Positions 34,625-42,050 of a stretch of 45,431 nucleotides of DNA are shown piece by piece. How positions within the stretch are numbered: position 1 is the first letter of the stretch; every line of letters begins with the position of its first letter. The stretch lies in the NCBI RefSeq assembly GCF_943914015.1, contig NZ_CALUAK010000007.1:1-45431 (forward strand), in the 5' to 3' direction. Source of the stretch: an uncultured Corynebacterium sp. GTDB lineage: Bacteria > Actinomycetota > Actinomycetes > Mycobacteriales > Mycobacteriaceae. Under the pieces are notes generated by a model. It worked only from the letters and a program-made list of their open reading frames with translations, was not told where the DNA came from and ran no database searches. Position numbers and translations under genes: made by a program.

Positions 34625-35653
34625 TTAGTAGTCGTAGTCACCAACGTTTTCAGTAGTCAGAATCAGCGGGTCACCGAGGAGCAGGATCTTGGTATCCGGA
34701 TCGTAGGTAACTCCCTCGATTCGACCGACAGTCTGGGTCGGCTGGAACTCGTTGCCCTGAGCCATCTGCCAGCCTGCCCATGCGGTCAGGTAACCGTGAT
34801 CTTCCACGTTCCACAGAACGGATGCGCTGGAAGCACCAGACTCGAGGAAGGGCTTCATAGCCTGCGGCGTTCCAACGCCGGTGGTGAAGACCTCTCCGAT
34901 CTTGCCTGTCTCTTGAACTGCCTGAGCAACACCAGGAGCAGCGGTGGTGCACGGTCCGATGATTCCCTTGAGATCAGGGTTTGCGTTCATGAGGTCTTTG
35001 GCCATGGTGACAGCCTTGGCCTGATCTTCGTCAGCGTAGACGGTGTCAACGATGTTGATCTCTGGGTAGTCGCTTGCCACCTTGTCTTTGATGACCTTGA
35101 TCCAAGCATTCAAGTTGGATGCTGTCTGGCCACAGGAAACAATTGCGATGTCACCCTTGCCGTCGATCGGCTTTGCAATCTGCTCGAGAAGTGCAGTGCC
35201 GATTCCCTCTTCACTTGCCTGGCTCACGAAAACTTCGCGGACAGAGTTAGGTGCATCCGTGTCTGCAGTGCCCACTCGAATGCCAGAGGTTTGTGCTTCT
35301 TTAAGCAGCGGCCCCATGGAGTCAGGATCGTTCGGCGCGACCATCAAGGCATCAACCCTCTGCTGAATCTGTGCACGGACGACATCACTCTGCGCGGCAG
35401 GGTCGGCGGTGGTGGGACCACTGTAGACCCACTTGAATCCGAACTCCTCTGCAGCATCCGCGCCACCAGCGTTCATTGCCTCGAAGAACGGGATGCCCTG
35501 AATCTTCGGAACGAACGCGACGGAGTAGCTACTGTCCGAACCGCCGGAGCTGTCTCCGTTACTTGCAGATTCGTTGTTTCCCCCTGCGCAGCCAGACACC
35601 AGGAGAGCCACTGCGCTAAGTGCCGTCAAACCTTTAAAAAACTTTTTCTTCAT
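34625..35653 (-). CDS. Sugar-binding lipoprotein of a CUT2 ABC importer
   Basis: A 342-residue extracytoplasmic solute-binding lipoprotein, first gene of the leftward operon. The ATG at 35651-35653 follows AAAGG and begins MKKKFFKGLTALSAVALLVSGC, a lipoprotein signal with lipobox LVSG-C; a Ser/Asn/Gly-rich linker follows. The binding domain starts SYSVAFVPKIQGIPFFEAMN and includes VDALMVAPNDPDSMGPLLKE, the pattern of the RhaS/LsrB branch of periplasmic binding protein type 1. Ligands in that branch include rhamnose, autoinducer-2 and pentoses. With pentulose enzymes downstream, a pentose, pentulose or pentitol is most likely. Confidence 0.88.
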   Translation of the reverse strand: MKKKFFKGLTALSAVALLVSGCAGGNNESASNGDSSGGSDSSYSVAFVPKIQGIPFFEAMNAGGADAAEEFGFKWVYSGPTTADPAAQSDVVRAQIQQRVDALMVAPNDPDSMGPLLKEAQTSGIRVGTADTDAPNSVREVFVSQASEEGIGTALLEQIAKPIDGKGDIAIVSCGQTASNLNAWIKVIKDKVASDYPEINIVDTVYADEDQAKAVTMAKDLMNANPDLKGIIGPCTTAAPGVAQAVQETGKIGEVFTTGVGTPQAMKPFLESGASSASVLWNVEDHGYLTAWAGWQMAQGNEFQPTQTVGRIEGVTYDPDTKILLLGDPLILTTENVGDYDY

Positions 35654-35699
35654 TCTTTTAACCTTTCTGCATTGTCTGATTTGCCTTTGCCTTCCAATA

Positions 35700-35728
35700 G
35701 AACCGTTTCTTGAATTTTGAAGCGGTTC
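35700..35728 (-). promoter_or_regulatory. Two LacI-type operator dyads upstream of the pentose operon
   Basis: GAACCGTTTC (35700-35709) and GAAGCGGTTC (35719-35728) both fit GAANCGNTTC, with the central CG typical of LacI-family sites, and lie 19 bases centre to centre, 47-76 bases before the binding-protein start. They also form an inverted repeat with each other (one mismatch). They probably bind the operon's LacI regulator. Confidence 0.65.
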
Positions 35729-35761
35729 AATCACTGCCGTTATCGTATGTTTACCGTGAAT

Positions 35762-36822
35762 TAAATATCAAGAATAAATACAAGTGTCCTTTATCACAAT
35801 GATCGCGATTAAAAATTTTTATGGGGCATTAATTTTGGCAAATATCAAACCCCGCCAAATAGATTTTGCGCAGCTACCGCGCCAACAAGCCCCCCTAACT
35901 GCTAGTTACAATCATGATTCACATGGTCCCGAAAGCGCCATGCACCTACGAACCACCCATTTCCATCACTGCACGCCGTACAGCAGATTTACTATCACGC
36001 AAGTTTCGGCAACCCCATATGGGGGCTATATAACCCGCGAATAACTCACCTTCAACTGTGAAGCTTTTTGTTCGAGGTGAAAAATGTGCGCACTTTATCT
36101 AAAACAAGTTTTCATGCAAAGCAAAACAGGTCCAACAAATGGAATAAAGCCCTTTTTGGCCAGAAACCACATAAATTAAGTAATCTTGTTTCGTTCATGG
36201 TTCAATAAAGTGCAGAAACGATTTTGCCTGGAGCTTGAAAAACTTCAGGCAAGAACCAAAAGCGACTACTTATGTTTCTGAGCTATCAAATTCCTACTCC
36301 GCATACGCCGACACTCTGTTAAGTTTTCCAACACGCCAACAGGCACCATCGACACATCCAATACCGATCGGGGCGTTTGAACCGCTGAAGAGTTAAAAGC
36401 CAGAGGACTCCGAAACCCAAAATATATGAAAAGACCCTTTCAGAACGGGATCATCTCCAATGAGTTTTAGCACGAAAAGATTCCTCACTCACCGACTCGA
36501 AATGCGCATTGGTCGTTTTATACATAGCTTGAAGCTAGTTTCGATTTTGCCATCAACATCGTTTCATCGTTCGGCTAATTTGCCGTGGAACTGCATAATT
36601 TAGTCTATAACCTCTTTGAAATTTATTGATTTTAATAGTAGCTCAAAACTAGAACTTCGGGTTCGGAATTGGAATAGAATCAAACTATGTAACGGAGTGC
36701 CTTCGAGTAGCGGTCGCGGGTTGGTCGGGTAACAGTGTGGGGGCTACCGATACACAGACTCTGCGGTACCCGATACAGGACCAACTACGTAGACAACCAG
36801 TACCAACAACCCCTATTTCGCA
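35762..36822. other. One-kilobase AT-rich region without a recognisable gene
   Basis: Frames here are short and have no ribosome sites or protein-like sequences. A 7-bp inverted repeat (TTGCCTG at 36224-36230, CAGGCAA at 36246-36252) is the clearest structure. It may be a decayed gene region or the long upstream region of the divergent unit. Confidence 0.45.
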
Positions 36823-37343
36823 ATGGCAGACCCGTTTAAGGGAAAGAAACTTAGCGAAATCGACTGGGAGCAGGACGTTTTGTCCTTCGAGGAAGACACC
36901 ACGACCGTCCACGACAGTGTGTACGTGTCCTTCATGGGGCCATTTAGCTCACCGAGAATTGTCGACATTGACAGCGATCGGAGACCATGGTCATCCGCGC
37001 ACGCGAGTACGTAGATGACGGCCTAGTCACCGCAAACGACGGTATCTTCGTCATCCGCATTGACTTCCCGGAATTCGTCGCCAAGCAATACGTTGGGGAT
37101 AACATTTACGACCTTGACGAGGTCTTCTCCGCTAACGGCCACGCCCGGTTCAAGAAGATCCTCAACGGAAAGGATAAAGAGCTGAGCGTCGACGACTTCG
37201 TCTACGAGCACGGCGGACCGAAGAAATCTTCGGTTAAGGAGGCGTGGACCTACCTTCCCGAGGACGATGAGGATGCCTCCAACAGCGAGGAGAAACCAGT
37301 CATTGATCGCGATGCCTACTTCCCGGATAAAAGGGAAAGATAA
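36823..37343 (+). pseudogene. Frameshifted gene for an acidic hypothetical protein
   Basis: Two adjoining frames together make one acidic protein. The first (from ATG 36823) reads MADPFKGKKLSEIDWEQDVL through VYVSFMGPFSSPRIVDIDSD. The second (to 37343) continues ETMVIRAREYVDDGLVTAND and ends PVIDRDAYFPDKRER. They join if one base is restored near 36975-36985 (CGGAGACC would read CGG-GAG-ACC). The full product would be about 173 residues. No ribosome site is clear before ATG 36823, so the true start may also be lost. A sequencing error is possible. Family not recognised. Confidence 0.55.
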
Positions 37344-37473
37344 GACGCTATTGGCCGGTCGGTATTGCCCCGGAATTGCCAGCACAAAGATCAATTGATT
37401 TTGTGCTGTGATGTTCACCGCATAGATGCCAATTGAATAGATCAGTTCTATTTCATTGTATAAACTAAAATTC

Positions 37474-37929
37474 ATGAAGGTGAAGACGACGATGACCGTT
37501 GCGGGTGGTCTGCTTGCAGCGGTTGCTGGGGTTGCTACGTACGGCGGCTTTACCCAATCTGATGAACCGTCGGAAACTCCGACGCCTACACCTACAACCG
37601 TAACGTCGAGTACAACGACGACCAGCAAGACGTCGACAAGCTCGAGTACAACGAGCTCAACCACCGTCACGTCTTCCTCGTCGGCCGCACCGACGACCAC
37701 CTCCATGGAGCCAACGCCTTCAGAGGAGCTCCCTCCACCCGAGCCAACGTCTCCGGACACACAGCCGGCTCAGCTTTTCGGTACAGCACCGCAGTCCAAC
37801 GTGAGCTACGGTAGCTGCAGGGAGGTGTGGAACAAGGTTGGTGGCCCGATCTCGCAAGGTGAGCCGGGGTATTCCAGCAAGCTCGACCGCGACGGTGACG
37901 GTGTGGCCTGTGAATCGAGGCCGAAGTAG
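37474..37929 (+). CDS. Secreted Excalibur-domain protein
   Basis: A 151-residue exported or membrane-anchored protein. It begins MKVKTTMTVAGGLLAAVAGVATYGG, a signal-anchor or signal peptide. A Ser/Thr/Pro-rich linker (about residues 28-100) follows. The C-terminal Excalibur domain starts at SYGSCREVWNKVGGP and ends with the calcium-binding loop LDRDGDGVACE; the two cysteines are conserved. The usual role of the domain is extracellular and calcium-dependent, often beside nucleases. No ribosome site precedes the ATG at 37474, but TATAAA lies at 37459-37464, so the mRNA may be leaderless. Confidence 0.78.
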   Translation: MKVKTTMTVAGGLLAAVAGVATYGGFTQSDEPSETPTPTPTTVTSSTTTTSKTSTSSSTTSSTTVTSSSSAAPTTTSMEPTPSEELPPPEPTSPDTQPAQLFGTAPQSNVSYGSCREVWNKVGGPISQGEPGYSSKLDRDGDGVACESRPK

Positions 37930-37966
37930 CAAGCGCATGTGCGGTCGCTGTGGGAAGATGGAGCCT

Positions 37967-38755
37967 ATGGAGCTTGAGTTTTTGGAAGCGATGGGTTTTT
38001 ACTCCTCGGCGGAGCAGACGTACCGCTTGGTGATGGATGCGCCGGTTGAGTCGGTGGGGGCGTCGGAAAACTTCAACCGCGTGTCGGTGTACAAGGATCC
38101 GTCGGGCGTAAACATCTGTTTTATGGAGTCGCTGTCGGGGCAGACTGCCGAGAGCTTCGCGGTGACCGGGGCGACGCCGGTGAGTGTCGCCGCGTGGCAG
38201 GTGACACCAGGGCTCGTGTGGGCGGACATCTTTGATGACACGGGGGTGTTGCAGACGCGGCTTCTCGTGAGCGTCGATGATCCGCACAGGTATCCGCTGT
38301 ATTCGCTGCAGTCGATAGGCGCACCGGTGCGGTGTGACGGGCTGCAGCTTGGTGCCATTGCCTCTAATGTGACGGTGTATTCCTCGGTGGAGGAGTGGGC
38401 CGCCAATCAGACGCCGATTAAGAAGGAAGACACGCACCTCAAGGATGATCCGGCGGTTCCCGACGAGGTGCTCATTGGCCCGAAGTTCATCGGTTGCCCG
38501 TGGATCGGGATGCTGCAGGCGGGCCAGGTAGCGCCGGCAGATCTGGGGCCACAGGCGCTGTTTAAGGGCCTGGTAGAAGAGGTTACTGTTGCTCAGAACA
38601 AGTTGACGGGCAGGCCATGGTACAAGGTGGCTGCTGATTGTGGCGTACCGACGATGGTAGCGCTGCCTGCTGATATCTCACCTCGGCCACAAGTCGGTGG
38701 CGTGATCGACGGCACCGTGTTCATGACGGGCACGAGTGGGATGTGGGGTATATAG
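37967..38755 (+). CDS. Uncharacterised protein, full-length paralogue of the 13.5-kb fragment
   Basis: A 262-residue, apparently cytoplasmic protein of unknown function. The ATG at 37967 (MELEFLEAMGFYSSAEQTY) is chosen because GGAAG lies about 9 bases before it. No signal peptide or membrane segment is present. The N-terminal half contains VSVYKDPSGVNICFM and VADIFDDTGVLQTRLLVSVD-like strands, suggesting a small-molecule or protein-binding beta fold. The C-terminal ~98 residues (IGPKFIGCPWIGML to VFMTGTSGMW) are shared with the fragment at 13478-13810 and contain the most conserved block, LTGRPWYKVAADCGVP. It starts 37 bases after the Excalibur gene. No family could be named. Confidence 0.6.
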   Translation: MELEFLEAMGFYSSAEQTYRLVMDAPVESVGASENFNRVSVYKDPSGVNICFMESLSGQTAESFAVTGATPVSVAAWQVTPGLVWADIFDDTGVLQTRLLVSVDDPHRYPLYSLQSIGAPVRCDGLQLGAIASNVTVYSSVEEWAANQTPIKKEDTHLKDDPAVPDEVLIGPKFIGCPWIGMLQAGQVAPADLGPQALFKGLVEEVTVAQNKLTGRPWYKVAADCGVPTMVALPADISPRPQVGGVIDGTVFMTGTSGMWGI

Positions 38756-38803
38756 ACACGGTTTATCATCGGGTGTAGGACAGAAGAGGAGAAGGGATGC
38801 ACT

Positions 38804-39595
38804 GTGGTGGGTGGGGAGCAGGGCAGATCTGATATGGGCACCCCTGTGTATATCCAATTCGTTGCTGAAATCCTCAATTCTGGTTCTGCGCCCTTTTATG
38901 CCCTTGCTACAGATGGACAGCGGTATTTGTGCAAAAGCCCGAATAGTCCGCATGACGTCGAGGCGGTAGTGAACGAGGTAGCAGTCGGACTCGTCGGAGA
39001 GCGGTTAAATGCACACGTCCGGCCATGGAGGATTCTTCGGGTTCCCGAATCTTTAAAAGGAACGCTTATTGAATCAGAGAGCTCAGTTTACAGTTTGGAC
39101 AAACCAGTTTTCGGTTCGCGTTTCTTGCCAAATGCGAATCTGGACTACATTGAGGGTGAAATACCGGGTATAGAAAAGGACGATAATGTCCATCATGTTC
39201 CAAAAATAATTTCGCTTTGGTTGCTCTGCAACCCTCAAAAGGATATCCAAATCCTTCTCGAGGAAAAGAATGAAGACTCAATTTGGTCAATCGACCACGG
39301 CTTTTGGTTTGATTCTCTTCCTACTCCGTGGAATCTGCCAGAGGTGAATGAACCTTGTGGGAGGCCTCCAATTCCTCGAATACGAAAAGCGATTCCTAAG
39401 CAGTGCTGGAATGACGCATTGTATGGCCTCACTAGGCTCAACGCTCAGCTAAAAGACGATCTTTTCGAAGCACTTCCCCCGGAATGGGAAGTGAGTCGTG
39501 AAAAAACGGATCGTCTAATAAGCTACGTTCTCAAGCGCAAGCAATACGCACGTGAGACACTTGAAAAGCTAAAAGAACAGACGGAAGGACGGTGA
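38804..39595 (+). CDS. HipA-like kinase family protein
   Basis: A 263-residue protein of the HipA_2-type (HipA family kinase) group, related to serine/threonine kinase toxins of the HipBA type. The GTG at 38804 is chosen because GAGGAGAAGGG ends 7 bases before it. The kinase N-lobe carries YLCKSPNSPHDVEAVVNEVAVG, with a possible nucleotide-binding lysine, and the C-lobe has WLLCNPQKDIQILLEE then SIWSIDHGFWFD, where IDHG would be the metal-binding aspartate. The usual catalytic loop (D-R...N) is replaced by Q-K-D-I-Q, so activity is uncertain. It overlaps the DUF3037 gene (GTGA). HipA_2 and DUF3037 genes commonly occur side by side, and their joint function is not known. Confidence 0.7.
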   Translation: MVGGEQGRSDMGTPVYIQFVAEILNSGSAPFYALATDGQRYLCKSPNSPHDVEAVVNEVAVGLVGERLNAHVRPWRILRVPESLKGTLIESESSVYSLDKPVFGSRFLPNANLDYIEGEIPGIEKDDNVHHVPKIISLWLLCNPQKDIQILLEEKNEDSIWSIDHGFWFDSLPTPWNLPEVNEPCGRPPIPRIRKAIPKQCWNDALYGLTRLNAQLKDDLFEALPPEWEVSREKTDRLISYVLKRKQYARETLEKLKEQTEGR

Positions 39596-40458
39596 CTACC
39601 ATGCGCTTTGACTACTGGACGGTGCGTTTGGTTCCCGATGTCTTCGGTCTGACTACATACGGTGTCGGTGTGATTGTTGCAAATCCAGGCACGGGCGAAA
39701 CGCGGAACAGATTCCGCAACGTAGAGCCACTTTTGCGTCGTCATGAGAACAAAGGCGAACTAGCCACAGCGCTTAAGCGCGTGGTTAAGGATGTTCAAAA
39801 ATCGCAGGATGAGCCGGCGGCATTGGATTTTGGTGGTTCGCTGAGTGTGACAGGGCGTTTGGATATTGCGGCTAAACATTGGATGAATGAAGTTCGTGTG
39901 GATCCTCGCAAACCTGTGGAAGCTCAGTCAATTGATGCTGCTCTTGAGGTGCTGTATTCAACGTTGATTTGTTGCGATGAGGTTTCGCCGAGTCGTACTT
40001 CCAAGAGCGTCACCCGGCTGAGGAAAGAGGTTCGGGCGACGTACGAGAAACTGCCTAATCTTCGAGAGGCCACGTGGGTAGAACCAGTTGTGGATCTATC
40101 CCTCTGGATGATGGATCTCAACCTTGCCGTTGTAGACAACGAAAAGGTGATTGAGCTGAACCAGGTGTTCAATTTTCATACCAGCCAGACGGATAAGTTG
40201 GAGAAAGACGTCGATTCCTGGACTTTGAAAGTGGATAAACTCCGCAACGATGGAGGAACCCTTAACGGTGCTGATCGACATGCTGTTATCGCGACTGACA
40301 CGGGTATCACCTCTCCGGTCTTGGTGCCGTCGGAAGGCGAGCAGTTAGACCTTTTTGAAGCTTTTAAGTCAAAAGCGGACAAACTGGACATTGTCGTCGT
40401 GCCCGTGGAAAAGATAGGGCCGCACGCTGCAAGGATTGAAGATTCTCTCGTCGCTTAG
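39592..40458 (+). CDS. DUF3037-domain protein
   Basis: A 288-residue protein whose first ~120 residues match the DUF3037 family: FDYWTVRLVPDVFGLTTYGV and GVIVANPGTGETRNRF. The rest is longer than typical family members (often about 120) and includes a helical region (residues 130-240) with no named domain. The GTG at 39592 overlaps the HipA-like stop by 4 bases with GGAAGGAC just upstream; an ATG three codons on is an alternative. Being linked to a HipA-like gene, it may modulate or be targeted by it. The pair's role is unknown. Confidence 0.7.
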   Translation: MTTMRFDYWTVRLVPDVFGLTTYGVGVIVANPGTGETRNRFRNVEPLLRRHENKGELATALKRVVKDVQKSQDEPAALDFGGSLSVTGRLDIAAKHWMNEVRVDPRKPVEAQSIDAALEVLYSTLICCDEVSPSRTSKSVTRLRKEVRATYEKLPNLREATWVEPVVDLSLWMMDLNLAVVDNEKVIELNQVFNFHTSQTDKLEKDVDSWTLKVDKLRNDGGTLNGADRHAVIATDTGITSPVLVPSEGEQLDLFEAFKSKADKLDIVVVPVEKIGPHAARIEDSLVA

Positions 40459-40599
40459 GCGAGTACTGTAAAGGCGACCCTAATGGGTGTGAGCATCGGC
40501 AGGTGTTTGCACTCATATTGCAGGGAAGTTCTCTGAGATACTACTCCAGACTTCCAGCTATGCTGTCGCGCTAATTCGGGCAAATGCCGGGCTGCGCAA

Positions 40600-40624
40600 A
40601 CTAAGTTAATGTGTTTTACTTTCA
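40600..40624 (+). promoter_or_regulatory. Second XylR operator, upstream of xylR
   Basis: ACTAAGTTAA and TTTACTTTCA, separated by 5 bases, copy the perfect xylA operator at 41926-41950 with one mismatch in the first arm and three in the second. The position 55 bases before the xylR start suggests autoregulation. Confidence 0.55.
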
Positions 40625-40678
40625 TGTAACGGGTTAGGTAAGTTGATTGTAGGGGGGGCTAATGAAAGGCTGGAAGTA

Positions 40679-41854
40679 ATGCGACAGGGAAATGTCCGCC
40701 ACCGGAATATGACACGGGTGTTTGGGCTGATTGGATCGGCGGGTGCTGCGGTGTCGCGTGCGGATCTGGCGACGGCATCGGGGTTGACGAAGCCAACGGT
40801 GTCGAAGCTGGTGGACTCACTTGTGCAGGCAGGCCTCGTCGAGGAGGGGGAAGCGGTAGCCGGTGTTATGGGCAGGCCGAAGATTCCACTGCGGCTGAAT
40901 GGGCATGCGTGTTTCGGGATCGGCCTGGAGATTATGTGGAAGCGGATCCGTGCGGTGGCAATGGGGCTCAACGGTGCGGTACTTGGCCGAGACGAGTTCC
41001 CGCTGGATGTGCCGAATGCCGATTACCGCGAGGTGGTGCGCGAGTCGGCCAAGCTTGTGCGCGTTCTGCGGAGGTATGTGCGTGCAGAATGCGCGACGCA
41101 TGGGGTGGAAGATCCACACGATCTAGGGCTATGTCTTGCGATTCCAGGACGCACGGATGTGGACGAGGAAACGATCCTCTCCGCGCCGATTCTGGACTGG
41201 TTCGATGTGCCATTTATTCGTGACCTGCGCAGTGAACTGGGGGAGGAGAAGGATGTCCCGGCGTTTAACGATAACCAGTTGGCGGTGTTATACGAGGTAA
41301 AGGAGCATCCGGGGGAGTCTTTCCTTTTTGTTAGTGCGTCGACGGGTATCGGTGGCGCCGTGGTTCTTGATGGCCATGTTTACGGTGGCCAAGATGGGTG
41401 GGCTGGGGAGCTCGGCCATACGGTGGTGGATCGGCATGGACCACTATGTCGGTGTGGGCGTCAAGGTTGTATCGAGGCGTATCTGAGTAGGAAGGCGCTG
41501 CAGGAGCGCGCCGGGGTGAAGTCCAGTACACACATTACGGAGACAATCCAGGTGTTGTTCCAGCGTGATGATGCGCAGGAAACAGCCGAGGAGCTGGGGG
41601 AATTGCTGGGTATTGCGCTGTCCAACGCACTGAACGTGTTGGATATCAACAAGGTGGTGTTGGCAGGCTACCTGGTGGATTTGCTGCCGCACATTGCGGA
41701 TCCGCTGGCGGAGACGTTGCGTGGTCGTGCGCTGGTCAACGAGGTCGGCGAAGTGTCTGTCGAGACGTCCCAGGCGCCGTCGGAGGCGTCCGTGCTGGGG
41801 GCAAGCAGGATGACGCTACGACCTGTCTTCGAGAATCCTTTTGAGTGGCTCTAG
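40679..41854 (+). CDS. xylR: XylR, ROK-family xylose repressor
   Basis: A 391-residue ROK-family regulator. The ATG at 40679 (MRQGNVRHRN) is chosen over the upstream TTG at 40643 because AAAGG lies about 9 bases before it. The winged helix is at residues 12-58 (MTRVFGLIGSAGAAVSRADL, ATASGLTKPTVSKLVDSLVQ). The ROK sugar-binding fold follows, with the zinc-binding cluster HGPLCRCGRQGCIEAYLS. The family represses xylose genes until xylose binds. It is followed by the xylA-xylT-xylB unit after a 196-base gap with a strong inverted-repeat operator. The name follows from context plus ROK family. Confidence 0.88.
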   Translation: MRQGNVRHRNMTRVFGLIGSAGAAVSRADLATASGLTKPTVSKLVDSLVQAGLVEEGEAVAGVMGRPKIPLRLNGHACFGIGLEIMWKRIRAVAMGLNGAVLGRDEFPLDVPNADYREVVRESAKLVRVLRRYVRAECATHGVEDPHDLGLCLAIPGRTDVDEETILSAPILDWFDVPFIRDLRSELGEEKDVPAFNDNQLAVLYEVKEHPGESFLFVSASTGIGGAVVLDGHVYGGQDGWAGELGHTVVDRHGPLCRCGRQGCIEAYLSRKALQERAGVKSSTHITETIQVLFQRDDAQETAEELGELLGIALSNALNVLDINKVVLAGYLVDLLPHIADPLAETLRGRALVNEVGEVSVETSQAPSEASVLGASRMTLRPVFENPFEWL

Positions 41855-41925
41855 GCACATCTGCGTGTGGCCTAGGGCACTGACTGGAGCGAAAAACGTC
41901 CGGATTCACCCCTGGATGGGGTCAA

Positions 41926-41950
41926 ACTAAGTAAAACTACTTTACTTAGT
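41926..41950 (+). promoter_or_regulatory. XylR operator upstream of xylA
   Basis: A perfect inverted repeat with 10-bp arms ACTAAGTAAA and TTTACTTAGT, separated by ACTAC, centred at 41938. A weaker half-site (CATACTTAGT at 41965-41974, AAGTAAA at 41980-41986) follows. The AGTAAA half-site is unlike the LacI sites elsewhere in the window and matches a ROK-type palindrome. Confidence 0.75.
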
Positions 41951-42050
41951 ACTTCACCTTTCGCCATACTTAGTAAGGAAAGTAAACAAACTAAATACCG
42001 CTACGGGTCGTTCGGAGACTGTGGCGGTTACATCCCTGAAAGGATTCGTC

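Noticed and set aside
35783..35798. GlxR (Crp-like) site AGTGTCCTTTATCACA upstream of the pentose operon
   Set aside because: Only one half-site fits TGTGA-N6-TCACA; the other has two mismatches, so it is too weak to call.
35784..36044. Rightward 86-residue frame in the AT-rich gap
   Set aside because: Irregular composition, no ribosome site and no recognisable domain.
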